DNA of 64,000 nt from the NCBI GenBank assembly GCA_045809745.1, contig JBJMXE010000047.1, positions 5,443 through 69,442 on the forward strand, given 5' to 3'. Source of the stretch: DATFCK01 sp045809745 (GTDB taxonomy: Bacteria > Verrucomicrobiota > Verrucomicrobiia > Chthoniobacterales > UBA10450). The notes under the pieces were generated by a model. That model did no database searches, was not told where the DNA came from, and saw only the letters and a program-made list of their open reading frames with translations. This document shows, one piece after another, positions 8,860-16,414 of this stretch; within the stretch, counting starts at the first letter, position 1, and every line of letters begins with the position of its first letter. Made by a program: the position numbers and the translations under genes.

Positions 8860-9660
8860 TTACGGCCGCACCCATTCTCCGCGAACGACCGGTTCGCGCG
8901 GAACGGCTTGTCTTCGCGGCGTGAACACCGGTGCATGAGCGCCGGGCAACAACTCCAACGCGGCCAGTGTTTCAAGATCGAGCCGGCCGGTGTTGGGCAA
9001 TCCAACTCGAGATTGATAGGCCCGGAGCGAAAATTCCATGGCAGGACCGTAGGTGCCGTCGGCTGGTTCCTTGAACAGCCCACGCCGTCGGAGGATTCGC
9101 TGCGCATCGGCAACGATGCGGCGCTGGACTTCGGCTGGGGCGTTTTGGTAGGGGGTGCCGGCCAAAAAATCGCTGCCGGCCACCCCGGGTCGAACCCGGT
9201 TAGGCTGATCGAACCAGGCGCTGGTGGAAGGCGGTCGAATCGGTGCCTGCATTGGAGGCGCCAGGGAGCGATCCGGTGAGTCGGGGTCACCGTGCAAATC
9301 GGAATTATCGATGTTGGGCTCCTGTGTCCGCGTCGCGGGCGAAGCTGCCGCTACCGGAGCCTTGGCGTTCGAGGATGAGCGAATCGATTTCAACGTTTCA
9401 TCGTTCAACTCGCCTGTGATCTCCAGGCCGTTACGAATCTGGTAACGACGAATGGCCGCCGTTGTATCCACGTCCTTTTGGCCGGTGATCTGACCATAGT
9501 AAAATCCCTGGTCTTTCAGGTTCTGTTGAATTTCAGCGACCGAATTATCCGCATACAAGGTGGTCGCAGCGCAGCTGAGGAGAAGGAGGATGGAATTGAG
9601 ATAAAGCTTTTTCACGTGGCCCGCGAGATTGGACGGACAAATGCACGGCTTATTCGTCAT
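8860..9660 (-). CDS. exported protein with two peptidoglycan-binding (PG_binding_1) domains
   Basis: 266 residues. Two PG_binding_1 helical repeats are visible. The first, at about residues 38-95, contains EIQQNLKDQGFYYGQITGQ and AIRRYQIRNGLEITGELND. The second, at about 180-245, contains AQRILRRRGLFKEPADGTY and ALRAYQSRVGLPNTGRLD-type elements ending in TLAALELLPG. The ATG at 9660 overlaps the stop of the upstream amidase gene (ATGA), suggesting translational coupling. A GTG at 9615 would give a cleaner signal peptide (KKLYLNSILLLLSCAATTLYA). The middle is Pro/Ala rich. It probably anchors to the cell wall and may work with the amidase. It is the last gene of the proteasome operon. Confidence 0.82.
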   Translation of the reverse strand: MTNKPCICPSNLAGHVKKLYLNSILLLLSCAATTLYADNSVAEIQQNLKDQGFYYGQITGQKDVDTTAAIRRYQIRNGLEITGELNDETLKSIRSSSNAKAPVAAASPATRTQEPNIDNSDLHGDPDSPDRSLAPPMQAPIRPPSTSAWFDQPNRVRPGVAGSDFLAGTPYQNAPAEVQRRIVADAQRILRRRGLFKEPADGTYGPAMEFSLRAYQSRVGLPNTGRLDLETLAALELLPGAHAPVFTPRRQAVPREPVVRGEWVRP

Positions 9661-10409
9661 GGCTTCTCCGACTCAAGGACCTCCTTATAGTGCAGAATCC
9701 CGTCGCTAACTGCGTCGGCCAGTTGCTCGCGGTATTCGGCATTGCCGAGTTTGCTGGCGTCTTCTTTGTTTGAGATGAAACCACCTTCCACCAGGACGGC
9801 CGGATGACGCACGTTAGCGAGCACGTAAAATTGTTGCGTCTTAGTTCCCCGGTTAACGGCATGTGTCCGCTTCACCAGTGCGTCCTGGATAAATCCGGCC
9901 AGGCTTTGACTCTCAAGGTTCGCTCCGTCAGATGAGACCGGTTGCAGGAACGGCAACCATGATGCCAGCAGTGTGCGACCGGCGGCTTGATGCTCGGCGT
10001 AATAAGTTTCGACCCCGGATGACACGGTTTTGTCCGCATCATTGAAATGGATGCTGACCAGGATGCAATTTCCGATGCGATTAGTCAGCGATGCCCGATC
10101 GGCCAGCGAAATATATTTGTCATCCGGTCGCGTCATGACGGTCGACAGGCCAGCCTCGTGGAGTCGCCGCTCGAGACGCTGGGCGACGTCCAGGGTTAGA
10201 TCTTTTTCCATCATGCCCGCACACATCGCTCCAGAGTCATGGCCGCCATGGCCGGCATCCAGCACCACCAGTGGAAAGGGATTACGCTGGCCCGATGTCT
10301 GCGGTTGCGCCGGATGCTCGATGTGGGGCAACGAGTCTAACCAAATAAGCGAAGCGCCCATGAGCAGCATGCCGAACAGTGCCAGCGCCGTCCCAAAATT
10401 TGAACGCAT
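9657..10409 (-). CDS. N-acetylmuramoyl-L-alanine amidase (Amidase_3)
   Basis: 250 residues. One N-terminal membrane or signal segment (FGTALALFGMLLMGASLIWL) is followed by a zinc amidase domain. Zinc ligands are seen in VVLDAGHGGHDSGA (His), in MMEKDLTLDVAQRL (Glu) and in ILVSIHFNDA (His). The catalytic Glu is in VLVEGGFISNKEDASKL. It cleaves the amide bond between MurNAc and the stem peptide in the periplasm. It lies 51 bp downstream of prcA on the same strand and overlaps the next gene by 4 bases, so it is probably co-transcribed with the UBact-proteasome genes. What links a cytoplasmic proteasome with a wall hydrolase is not clear. Confidence 0.9.
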   Translation of the reverse strand: MRSNFGTALALFGMLLMGASLIWLDSLPHIEHPAQPQTSGQRNPFPLVVLDAGHGGHDSGAMCAGMMEKDLTLDVAQRLERRLHEAGLSTVMTRPDDKYISLADRASLTNRIGNCILVSIHFNDADKTVSSGVETYYAEHQAAGRTLLASWLPFLQPVSSDGANLESQSLAGFIQDALVKRTHAVNRGTKTQQFYVLANVRHPAVLVEGGFISNKEDASKLGNAEYREQLADAVSDGILHYKEVLESEKP

Positions 10410-10460
10410 CTATCGTCGGCCCGTTAGGTTATCGCTTCGTTCGAGGATCGGTTTTCCCCG

Positions 10461-11237
10461 TCACGCTGACAACGCGGAGCGCGCTTGCTCGTCTGACAAA
10501 GCGCGATACCGGATCGTGGTGTTCCCGCCGCGCTCCAGGATCGCCGCCTCAATCCCAGCGCTGGCGAGCTGGTCCTGCCGGTGGTTCGCAATCGCTTCGG
10601 GACCCGGCAACTGCTGCAAATCTTCACCGAGGCCGAGGCTCCCAATGGTCCATGCATCGATTGCCGTTTTGATCGCAGTGTGAAAATCGACGTCCGGCTG
10701 ATGCGCACCCTTCAAAAACTCCTCCATCAGGTCGGTGGAATGGCCGGTCGCGCTCAAAACAGCGTAGTGCCGCCGGGTTTGCGATATATCGCCGCCATTG
10801 GCTGCAATGGCGCCATCGTATTCGACTCGAAGCAGCAGGTCGTCTTCGGGCCGCGCGCCAACCTCGGCAAATAACAAGCGGGCCAGATAGGGCGCGCCGT
10901 AAATTTGTTCGAAGGCTGTCTTCATGACCGGGCTGAGCGAATAAAACGCGAGGCGACGCAGCGACACATCTGCGGCGGACCGGGTAAAACCTTCAGTGCT
11001 GGCCAGTTCGATCGCCGTCATTCGCAATCGCTCGATATCACCGGGGTGACCGATGGCGCCCATCGCGATTCGATCGTAAATCTCGAAAATCTTTTGCTTC
11101 GTCCGCCCCAGGGTCACGAAGAGAATGCCGTCCCGATAACCGACCGCTGCGATCGGGCTTCCCGAGGCGAGTTGAGTCTCGATGTACTCACGCCGGTTTG
11201 CGATCGCTTCAACCCAACGATACGGTTCTTCGATCAT
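10461..11237 (-). CDS. prcA: 20S proteasome alpha-type subunit
   Basis: 258 residues, similar in size and layout to actinobacterial PrcA. The N-terminal helix PYRWVEAIANRREYIETQLA replaces the alpha-ring H0 helix. It is followed by IAAVGYRDGILFVTLGR, KIFEIYDRIAMGAIGHPGDIE (the 'K-x-x-E-x-x-D-R' alpha-subunit pattern) and LLFAEVGARPEDDLLLRVEYDG. No N-terminal catalytic threonine is present, as expected for a gating alpha subunit. Its start overlaps the prcB stop by 4 bases (ATGA), so the two rings are made together. In known systems the alpha ring docks an AAA ATPase (Mpa/ARC), and no such gene is in this window. Confidence 0.9.
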   Translation of the reverse strand: MIEEPYRWVEAIANRREYIETQLASGSPIAAVGYRDGILFVTLGRTKQKIFEIYDRIAMGAIGHPGDIERLRMTAIELASTEGFTRSAADVSLRRLAFYSLSPVMKTAFEQIYGAPYLARLLFAEVGARPEDDLLLRVEYDGAIAANGGDISQTRRHYAVLSATGHSTDLMEEFLKGAHQPDVDFHTAIKTAIDAWTIGSLGLGEDLQQLPGPEAIANHRQDQLASAGIEAAILERGGNTTIRYRALSDEQARSALSA

Positions 11238-12043
11238 GCGACTGATCGACGGAAGATTTCCGCGATTCGCTCCTCCGAAAGAGTATTGATGCCGTCGCGC
11301 GAGACGGTTTTGATGATCGGGAAAATCTTTCCGCTGCGATCGACTCCACCCGTCGCCGTGTCGGACTCAGCGGCGGTGTCTAAAGCGCGCAGAGCGATCG
11401 TAACGGCTTCTTCTTCGGTCCGGGACTGGAGCGGCTTTCCGGCCCATTTGCTTTCGTAATAGAGGATGCCTCGAACCGCCGGTGAGCCAGAGCCAGTGGC
11501 GGCGTAATCGGCTGCTTCAAACTGGGCGCCCATCGCGTCGTAAAAGTAGAGCCGGGCTGCTGGAGCCGTTCCATTGTCATAGGTGGCGAAGATTGGAACG
11601 ACCACCCCAACGCCCTGCAGGACAGCCCCGAGATTGTCGCGTAGCAGCTTCGAAAGTGCTCGGACTTTTCCGTCCACGCTCATTTCCTGGAGCTGAGTTC
11701 GGCGAAAGTATTGAAGCGAATGTTCCAGCACGCGGGCCATTTCCCATGCCGCCGACGGCACACCAGCAATCGCCATGAGTGAATGCCGGTCGATCTCGAG
11801 AACCTTATCCGCTCGATCGTAGACCACCGTATGACCCGACGTCGCACGACGATCGCCCGCCACCAGCACCCCGCCGGCAAATTTGAATGCCAGGATTGTC
11901 GTCGCCTGAGTTGGGACGATCGACCCGGCCGCCTGGCCACCCGAAATCGGAGAGAAATGCTGGGCTATGCCTAACAAGCCATTGCGCCGCAGGATCGACG
12001 GAAAGTCCTCGGCTGCGCCGGGACTCATTTGATCAGGCGCCAC
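11234..12043 (-). CDS. prcB: 20S proteasome beta-type subunit (threonine protease)
   Basis: 269 residues from a GTG start at 12043, chosen because a GGAGG lies about 9 bases upstream and only 15 bases separate it from the UBact stop. An in-frame ATG at 12028 is an alternative. A propeptide of about 47 residues precedes the mature N-terminus TTILAFKF. Counting from that Thr as residue 1 puts Asp at 17 (AGDRRATSG) and Lys at 33 (ADKVLEI), the catalytic set of 20S beta subunits. The ATGSGS and ATGG motifs of the active-site pocket are also present. The residue before Thr1 is Ala, not the Gly of actinobacterial PrcB. It degrades tagged proteins in the cytoplasm. Confidence 0.93.
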   Translation of the reverse strand: MAPDQMSPGAAEDFPSILRRNGLLGIAQHFSPISGGQAAGSIVPTQATTILAFKFAGGVLVAGDRRATSGHTVVYDRADKVLEIDRHSLMAIAGVPSAAWEMARVLEHSLQYFRRTQLQEMSVDGKVRALSKLLRDNLGAVLQGVGVVVPIFATYDNGTAPAARLYFYDAMGAQFEAADYAATGSGSPAVRGILYYESKWAGKPLQSRTEEEAVTIALRALDTAAESDTATGGVDRSGKIFPIIKTVSRDGINTLSEERIAEIFRRSVA

Positions 12044-12058
12044 AGGAAGAGGCCTCCC

Positions 12059-12235
12059 TCATTCGCCGGTGCGCTGCCGGTAGCGCTTCGATTGATTCGG
12101 ATCAACCTTGCGCATTTTTTTGAGAAGATCCTTGGTGTCGGGCCTGGAAACATCCGGACTTCGCGGGCCGTCGCCGTCCCCCTGCTTCGGTCCCCATGGC
12201 ACTGGATCGACCGGTTTTTGAGTGCGTTCTGGCAT
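12059..12235 (-). CDS. UBact: UBact, bacterial ubiquitin-like protein modifier
   Basis: A 58-codon gene read directly from the minus strand (ATG at 12235-12233, TGA at 12061-12059), directly upstream of prcB. The product is short, charged and Pro/Asp/Lys/Arg rich, with no hydrophobic core. It contains a DVSRPDTKDLLKKMRKVDP segment and ends in KRYRQRTGE. A C-terminal Gly-Glu and a disordered charged body are the marks of UBact, the Pup-like modifier described in Nitrospirae, Verrucomicrobia and other Gram-negative phyla. Its terminal Glu would be ligated to target lysines by a PafA-like ligase. UBact-prcB-prcA is the known gene order. The ligase and the ATPase are not in this window. Confidence 0.9.
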   Translation of the reverse strand: MPERTQKPVDPVPWGPKQGDGDGPRSPDVSRPDTKDLLKKMRKVDPNQSKRYRQRTGE

Positions 12236-12263
12236 CAAAAAAAACTAAGATAAAACACGACGA

Positions 12264-12289
12264 AGGCAAGCGGGGCAGCGTGCTTGCCT
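12264..12289. promoter_or_regulatory. 8-bp inverted repeat in the divergent UBact/LysM intergenic region
   Basis: AGGCAAGC (12264-12271) and GCTTGCCT (12282-12289) are perfect inverted repeats in the 67-bp space between the divergently read UBact and LysM genes. The position suits an operator shared by both genes, but it may equally be a hairpin-type dispersed repeat. I could not find convincing -35/-10 boxes. Confidence 0.4.
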
Positions 12290-12302
12290 CTGTAAGCCGC
12301 TG

Positions 12303-12800
12303 ATGTCACCATTCCTGCAGATGAATCGGAGTTTGCTTGGCGCGATCGCGCTTTCCTTGGTGTTGCCAGGTTTAGCGCTGGCTCAGACCGCAGTGAACTC
12401 GCCAACCGGCAATGCTGACGAAAAATTGGATGCGATCTCGAAGAAGGTCGATGAACAGAACCGAAAGATTGATCTGTTGTCGCAGGAGATCCTGAAACTG
12501 GAGCAGCAGTTGGCCAACAGCCGGCCGGGAGTCATGATTGGCGAAGCTACCCCAGCCAATTCTCCAACAGCGAGCACCGGCGAATCGGCGCATCCCCAGG
12601 GCGGCAACTCGCATACTGTCGCGCGCGGAGAAACTCTGACGTCCATTGCCAAGATGTATAGTGTGTCGGTGACGGAGCTCCAAAAATTTAATCACATCGA
12701 GAACGATCGGAAGTTGCAGATCGGGCAGACGCTGGCAATTCCGAGTCCCGGGGCGGCAGCATCGGCTTCTCCCGCGGCGTCGCCATCGCCAGCCGGTTGA
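12303..12800 (+). CDS. LysM domain exported protein
   Basis: 165 residues with a signal peptide (LLGAIALSLVLPGLALA) and a short coiled coil (about residues 40-75, DEKLDAISKKVDEQNRKIDLL). One LysM domain follows at about 103-148 (HTVARGETLTSIAKMYSVS ... LQIGQTLAIP), then an Ala/Pro/Ser tail. LysM binds peptidoglycan glycan strands, so the protein is expected to be wall-bound in the periplasm. An ATG at 12321 (MNRSLLG) may be the true start. The next gene begins 3 bp after its stop, so the two are probably one operon. They are divergent from UBact. Confidence 0.85.
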   Translation: MSPFLQMNRSLLGAIALSLVLPGLALAQTAVNSPTGNADEKLDAISKKVDEQNRKIDLLSQEILKLEQQLANSRPGVMIGEATPANSPTASTGESAHPQGGNSHTVARGETLTSIAKMYSVSVTELQKFNHIENDRKLQIGQTLAIPSPGAAASASPAASPSPAG

Positions 12801-12802
12801 TA

Positions 12803-13348
12803 ATGGAAGAGGCTTCCGGCCAGCGTTGGTTTCTGCGTAAGCACGAGGATGGTTCCGTTTTCGGGCCGTTATCGTTTGAGCAACTGGCGCAATGGGCGTC
12901 CGCTGCTCAGATAGCACCGCACGATTCAATATCCGCGGATCAACTGACCTGGATAAAGGCGCCAATGTTACCCGAGCTGGGAATGGACTGGCTGGTGGAG
13001 CTAACGAGCGAGCAGTATTACGGACCCACTACGTTAGGCGCGATTCATGAGTTTATCCGGCTTGGTGAAATTGACGGTGAGACATTCGTCATCAACTCAT
13101 GCGACGGCAGCAGGCGTCAGCTTCAGCAGATCCCCGAATTGCATGATGCCCTAACGAGCGCTTATCAGCAGTTCGGTGCGGCATCACCATCTGCGGAGTT
13201 CACTGAGCCGCCGGCCAGTGGCATATCGATGGATCTACAGGATCGAATCCGCGATTTAGAACAAACGCTGCTGGAGGAGCGGCGCGCGCTCGAAGAATCG
13301 GAAGAACGATACCGGCAGCTGGAGCAAAGGTACAACGAGCTGCTGTAA
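12803..13348 (+). CDS. GYF_2 (DUF4339) domain protein with C-terminal coiled coil
   Basis: 181 residues from the ATG at 12803 (an upstream in-frame TTG at 12797 overlaps the LysM stop). It has two copies of a GYF_2-like module: WFLRKHEDGSVFGPLSFEQL (about 9-28) and a second around YYGPTTLGAIHEFIRLGEI (about 75-95). Each has the W/Y...G-P-x-S/T pattern and a short helix. The last 40 residues are a strongly charged coiled coil (RDLEQTLLEERRALEESEER). GYF_2 domains are thought to mediate protein interactions, often on membrane proteins of this phylum. No membrane segment is seen here. The specific role is unknown. Confidence 0.75.
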   Translation: MEEASGQRWFLRKHEDGSVFGPLSFEQLAQWASAAQIAPHDSISADQLTWIKAPMLPELGMDWLVELTSEQYYGPTTLGAIHEFIRLGEIDGETFVINSCDGSRRQLQQIPELHDALTSAYQQFGAASPSAEFTEPPASGISMDLQDRIRDLEQTLLEERRALEESEERYRQLEQRYNELL

Positions 13349-13794
13349 CGTCCGCACCAGTAGTGGGTCGGGAGGTCGCGGACTAACGTTCGTGGGAGAA
13401 TGCATTCCCAAATTTAATCTTGGGATCGCGGATACGTAGCCCAATTCGCAGCAATTAGCCTTGCCGCATTCAAAGCATAGCTATGTCATCCCAAGCGAGG
13501 TCGAGCGGCCCCCTCAGTGGCAGGGCACGTCACCCGAGTAGGAGAGGTCCTTCGACTTCGCTCAGGATGACACGCTCTCAGTGTTTAGTTCCCGCTGCAA
13601 ACGTGTGCCAACCCGGGCGTAGGCTAACGTTTCGGGCCGACGGTCGGTCTAAAAAACGCCGGCTATTGCACAGCGTGAAAAATCAATGCGAGGTCCGTCG
13701 GGGCGGAGCCGGGCTGGCCCATCGGCTCGGAATGCATCGCTTGGAGAAAATGACCTTCAGTCAGCGGCCAGTCGCCGCAGCCGCCAATACCGCC
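13349..13794. other. 446-bp gene-free gap between convergent genes
   Basis: I see no supported gene between the GYF_2 protein and the convergent ABC exporter. The gap holds copy 2 of the ~90-bp inverted repeat (13479-13573). The remaining sequence shows no clear terminator or RNA gene. Confidence 0.5.
13479..13573. repeat. ~90-bp dispersed inverted repeat, copy 2 of 3
   Basis: It starts AGCTATGTCATCCCAAGCGA and ends TTCGACTTCGCTCAGGATGA(CA), so the two ends are inverted repeats of each other. The interior CGAGTAGGAGAGG is shared with copy 3 (31319-31422). The upstream bases CATAGCTATGTCATCCCAAG are shared with copy 3 and, in reverse, partly with copy 1 (2090-2182). Confidence 0.8.
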
Positions 13795-15615
13795 CTACCG
13801 GTCCAGCGGAATCCCTTCGGATTCCAATTCTTCCGGCCTGACCGATTCCTCGTCGTCCGATTTCAAACCGAATTCTGGCCCAAGTCTTTCCCCGCTAACG
13901 TCGAGCAGGCTCTGACGGCATAACTGGGCATACTTGCCACCGCTGGCGATCAGTTCCTCATGCCGGCCCCGTTCAATAATGCGGCCGCGCTCGAGCACCA
14001 GAATCTGATCCGCGTGAACAATCGTGGAGAGTCGGTGCGCAATTACGATGGATGTTCGATTAGACATCAGATGTTCCAGCGCCTCCTGGATCAACCGTTC
14101 GGTCGCGGTGTCGACGCTGGCCGTCGCTTCGTCCAGGATCAGGATCGGCGGGTCCTTGAGCAACGCGCGGGCAATCGAGATCCGCTGTTTCTCGCCCACG
14201 CTGAGCTTTACCCCGCGTTCACCCACGACACTCTCCAATCCTGCCGGCATCCGCTCGATGAACCCGCGGGCATTGGCTGCGTCAACTGCTCGCCAGATTT
14301 CCGCATCCGATGCCGTCGGTTTGCCCATCAGAAGATTTTCTCGAACCGTGCCGTTAAACAGAAAGCTCTCCTGAGTAACGACACCGATCGATTCGCGTAG
14401 GCTGCGCAGGCTGTATTCACGAAGGGGCCGGCTGTCTATGTAGATCTGGCCGCTGGTAAATTCGTAAAACCGGACCAGAAGATTCACCAACGTCGATTTT
14501 CCCGCGCCGGTAGAGCCAACCAGTGCGATGGTGTCCCCTGGCTTTGCATGGAACGATATTCCGCTGAGCGCCAGCTGATCGTCTGAGTAGCTAAAGGAAA
14601 CATCGTCGTATGTGATGTCGCCCATGATCCGACTGGTTAGGCCATCAGTGGTTGCGCCAGGCTCCCGCGGCTGATCCAGAATTTCAAACACGCGCTCGCC
14701 CGCGGCGCGCCCGGCCTGAACGAGCTGATTCAGCTGATGTAACCGATTGGCCGGCTCGTATAAGAAATTAATCAGAATCAGGAACGCCACCAAATCGCCG
14801 ATCTGAATGGCTCCGGAAAGCACCGCGCTGGTTCCGAACCCCAGAACCACGATGTTGCCACAGGCTTGAATCATGGACATGGACGGGCTGTAGATTGCCC
14901 AGTACCGCATCACGATCAGCGTAGCCTCCCGGAGCTGGTTGCTGACCCGGTTGAAGCGCGCGTGTTCCTCCTTCTCCCGGACGAAACTTTTGATCTGGCG
15001 AACCCCGGAGAGATTATCGTGAAGCAGCGCATTCATCGCCGAGGCAGCCCGGCGTTGCAGGCGGTACCGCCGATGCGCCGTTAGGGTATAAGCTAGCGCA
15101 CCGATGATCAGGAACGGCAGCGGGGTCAGGGCGAGGAACGCCAGTCTGGTGTTCACGTAGAACATCACACCGGTAACGATGACAATTTGAAGAACGGAGA
15201 CGACGCCTTGTTCGATCCCGTCGATCAGCACGCGTTCCACTGCATTTACATCCTCTAGAATGCGTGTCATCAGATCGCCGGTAGCGCGGTTATCAAACCA
15301 GCGGAGGGGCAGAAGCTGGATATGTGAGTAAAGATCACTCCGCAGATCGAAGATCACCTTTTGCTCAAACGTATTATTCAGCAGGATTCGGATTGCATTG
15401 AATCCGTGCTGGATCAGGTAGGCGCCGAGCGCGATCAGTACAAACTTTGGCAGCATTTCCGGATGATGATGCCGCACCACTTCATCGATCACCTGCTTAA
15501 TGACCGCGGGGAAAACGATCACCATCAACGTGCCGAGGATCGCGAACGATAGAGTTCCCACGGCGAGCCATGGATAGCGTTTGAGATAGGCGAAGACTCG
15601 CCAGATCGTTTTCAC
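13795..15615 (-). CDS. MsbA-like ABC exporter (fused TMD-NBD half transporter)
   Basis: 606 residues in the standard half-exporter layout. Six membrane segments lie within about residues 15-300. The nucleotide-binding domain has Walker A GSTGAGKS at 367-374, a signature KLSVGEKQRISIARAL, Walker B ILILDEATASVD and a switch His in IVIAHRLSTI. It acts as an inner-membrane homodimer. Lipid A or another lipid or drug is the likely substrate, but the sequence does not settle this. It is divergent from the next gene, and no lipopolysaccharide genes are adjacent. The ~30-residue acidic C-terminal tail after the NBD (SDDEESVRPEELESEG) is unusual. Confidence 0.9.
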   Translation of the reverse strand: MKTIWRVFAYLKRYPWLAVGTLSFAILGTLMVIVFPAVIKQVIDEVVRHHHPEMLPKFVLIALGAYLIQHGFNAIRILLNNTFEQKVIFDLRSDLYSHIQLLPLRWFDNRATGDLMTRILEDVNAVERVLIDGIEQGVVSVLQIVIVTGVMFYVNTRLAFLALTPLPFLIIGALAYTLTAHRRYRLQRRAASAMNALLHDNLSGVRQIKSFVREKEEHARFNRVSNQLREATLIVMRYWAIYSPSMSMIQACGNIVVLGFGTSAVLSGAIQIGDLVAFLILINFLYEPANRLHQLNQLVQAGRAAGERVFEILDQPREPGATTDGLTSRIMGDITYDDVSFSYSDDQLALSGISFHAKPGDTIALVGSTGAGKSTLVNLLVRFYEFTSGQIYIDSRPLREYSLRSLRESIGVVTQESFLFNGTVRENLLMGKPTASDAEIWRAVDAANARGFIERMPAGLESVVGERGVKLSVGEKQRISIARALLKDPPILILDEATASVDTATERLIQEALEHLMSNRTSIVIAHRLSTIVHADQILVLERGRIIERGRHEELIASGGKYAQLCRQSLLDVSGERLGPEFGLKSDDEESVRPEELESEGIPLDR

Positions 15616-15676
15616 TTCGATTAAGGTCGGTCACCGGTCTGGCGGTGCAAGTCCGCAGGGGCGAACCAGGTGCGGA

Positions 15677-16390
15677 ATGGCGCTGGCGGCCGCCTGCGAG
15701 GCTCATTGGGCCGTCGCTTTACCGTTGCTGGAGTTCGTCGGCTCGGTAGTAGTCTTTAACGAAATGCCGGCGCTCGAAGCTTATAGTCTCGACCAGCTGC
15801 ATCGGCTTCTGACGTTCTCCAAATGGGCGTTAGTTGTATGCAGTGTCATTTTGATCGCGTTCGCGATTCTGAACCACTGGGCGCAGGGACGGATTTCCAC
15901 GCTGCAGGAAGATGAAACGCAGCGCGCGCAACAGCAGCTCCGCGCTTCCCGTACCGAGCTGGCAAAAACGAAAGCGAAGACCAACGAGCTCACCGCCGAA
16001 TTGTCGCGCTTCGTAGCTCCCCGCAGCGTTCCGGACGACCAGATAGAAAGCCTCCGCAAATGTCTGATGGACGGTCCCCGCGGCCCGGTAGTGATGGCCG
16101 CACTAAAGTCCGAAGGCGACGCTGAAGCTTATGCCGCTCAGATCGCGAAGATTCTGGAAGAGAGTGGCTATCAGGTCACTACCAGCACTACCGTTTGGCT
16201 GCAATTACCGGTCAAAGGTCTTTACCTCTGTGCCCGCGATGTTGCTAACGCGCCGCTCCATGCTGTCCATCTTCAACGATGCTTTCAAACGGCCGGCATT
16301 CGGCTGCGCGCCCATGAAGACAAAAAGATGTACGCCGACATGAGCGTTCCCGAAGACGCGATCATCTTTGTTGTAGGAGCGCGTGAGTGA
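15677..16390 (+). CDS. hypothetical membrane protein with coiled coil and C-terminal alpha/beta domain
   Basis: 237 residues; I recognise no family. A weakly hydrophobic first segment (residues 10-27) is followed by a clear transmembrane helix at about 49-66 (WALVVCSVILIAFAILNHW). A coiled coil runs at about 72-110 (QRAQQQLRASRTELAKTKAK). The C-terminal half has alternating strands and helices, including GPVVMAALKSEGDAEAYAAQ and AIIFVVGARE. The last part resembles a small sensory or nucleotide-like fold, but I cannot name it. An alternative start is the ATG at 15764, which would keep the main helix. It is divergent from the ABC exporter and 24 bp upstream of the M28 peptidase. Confidence 0.7.
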   Translation: MALAAACEAHWAVALPLLEFVGSVVVFNEMPALEAYSLDQLHRLLTFSKWALVVCSVILIAFAILNHWAQGRISTLQEDETQRAQQQLRASRTELAKTKAKTNELTAELSRFVAPRSVPDDQIESLRKCLMDGPRGPVVMAALKSEGDAEAYAAQIAKILEESGYQVTTSTTVWLQLPVKGLYLCARDVANAPLHAVHLQRCFQTAGIRLRAHEDKKMYADMSVPEDAIIFVVGARE

Positions 16391-16414
16391 GATAACGCGC
16401 AATTTATAAGGACT

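Noticed and set aside
15616..15676. GGTGCAAGTCCGC-like string resembling part of a cobalamin riboswitch or SRP RNA
   Set aside because: None of the other conserved parts (B12 box, SRP tetraloop) is present and the downstream gene has no B12 link.
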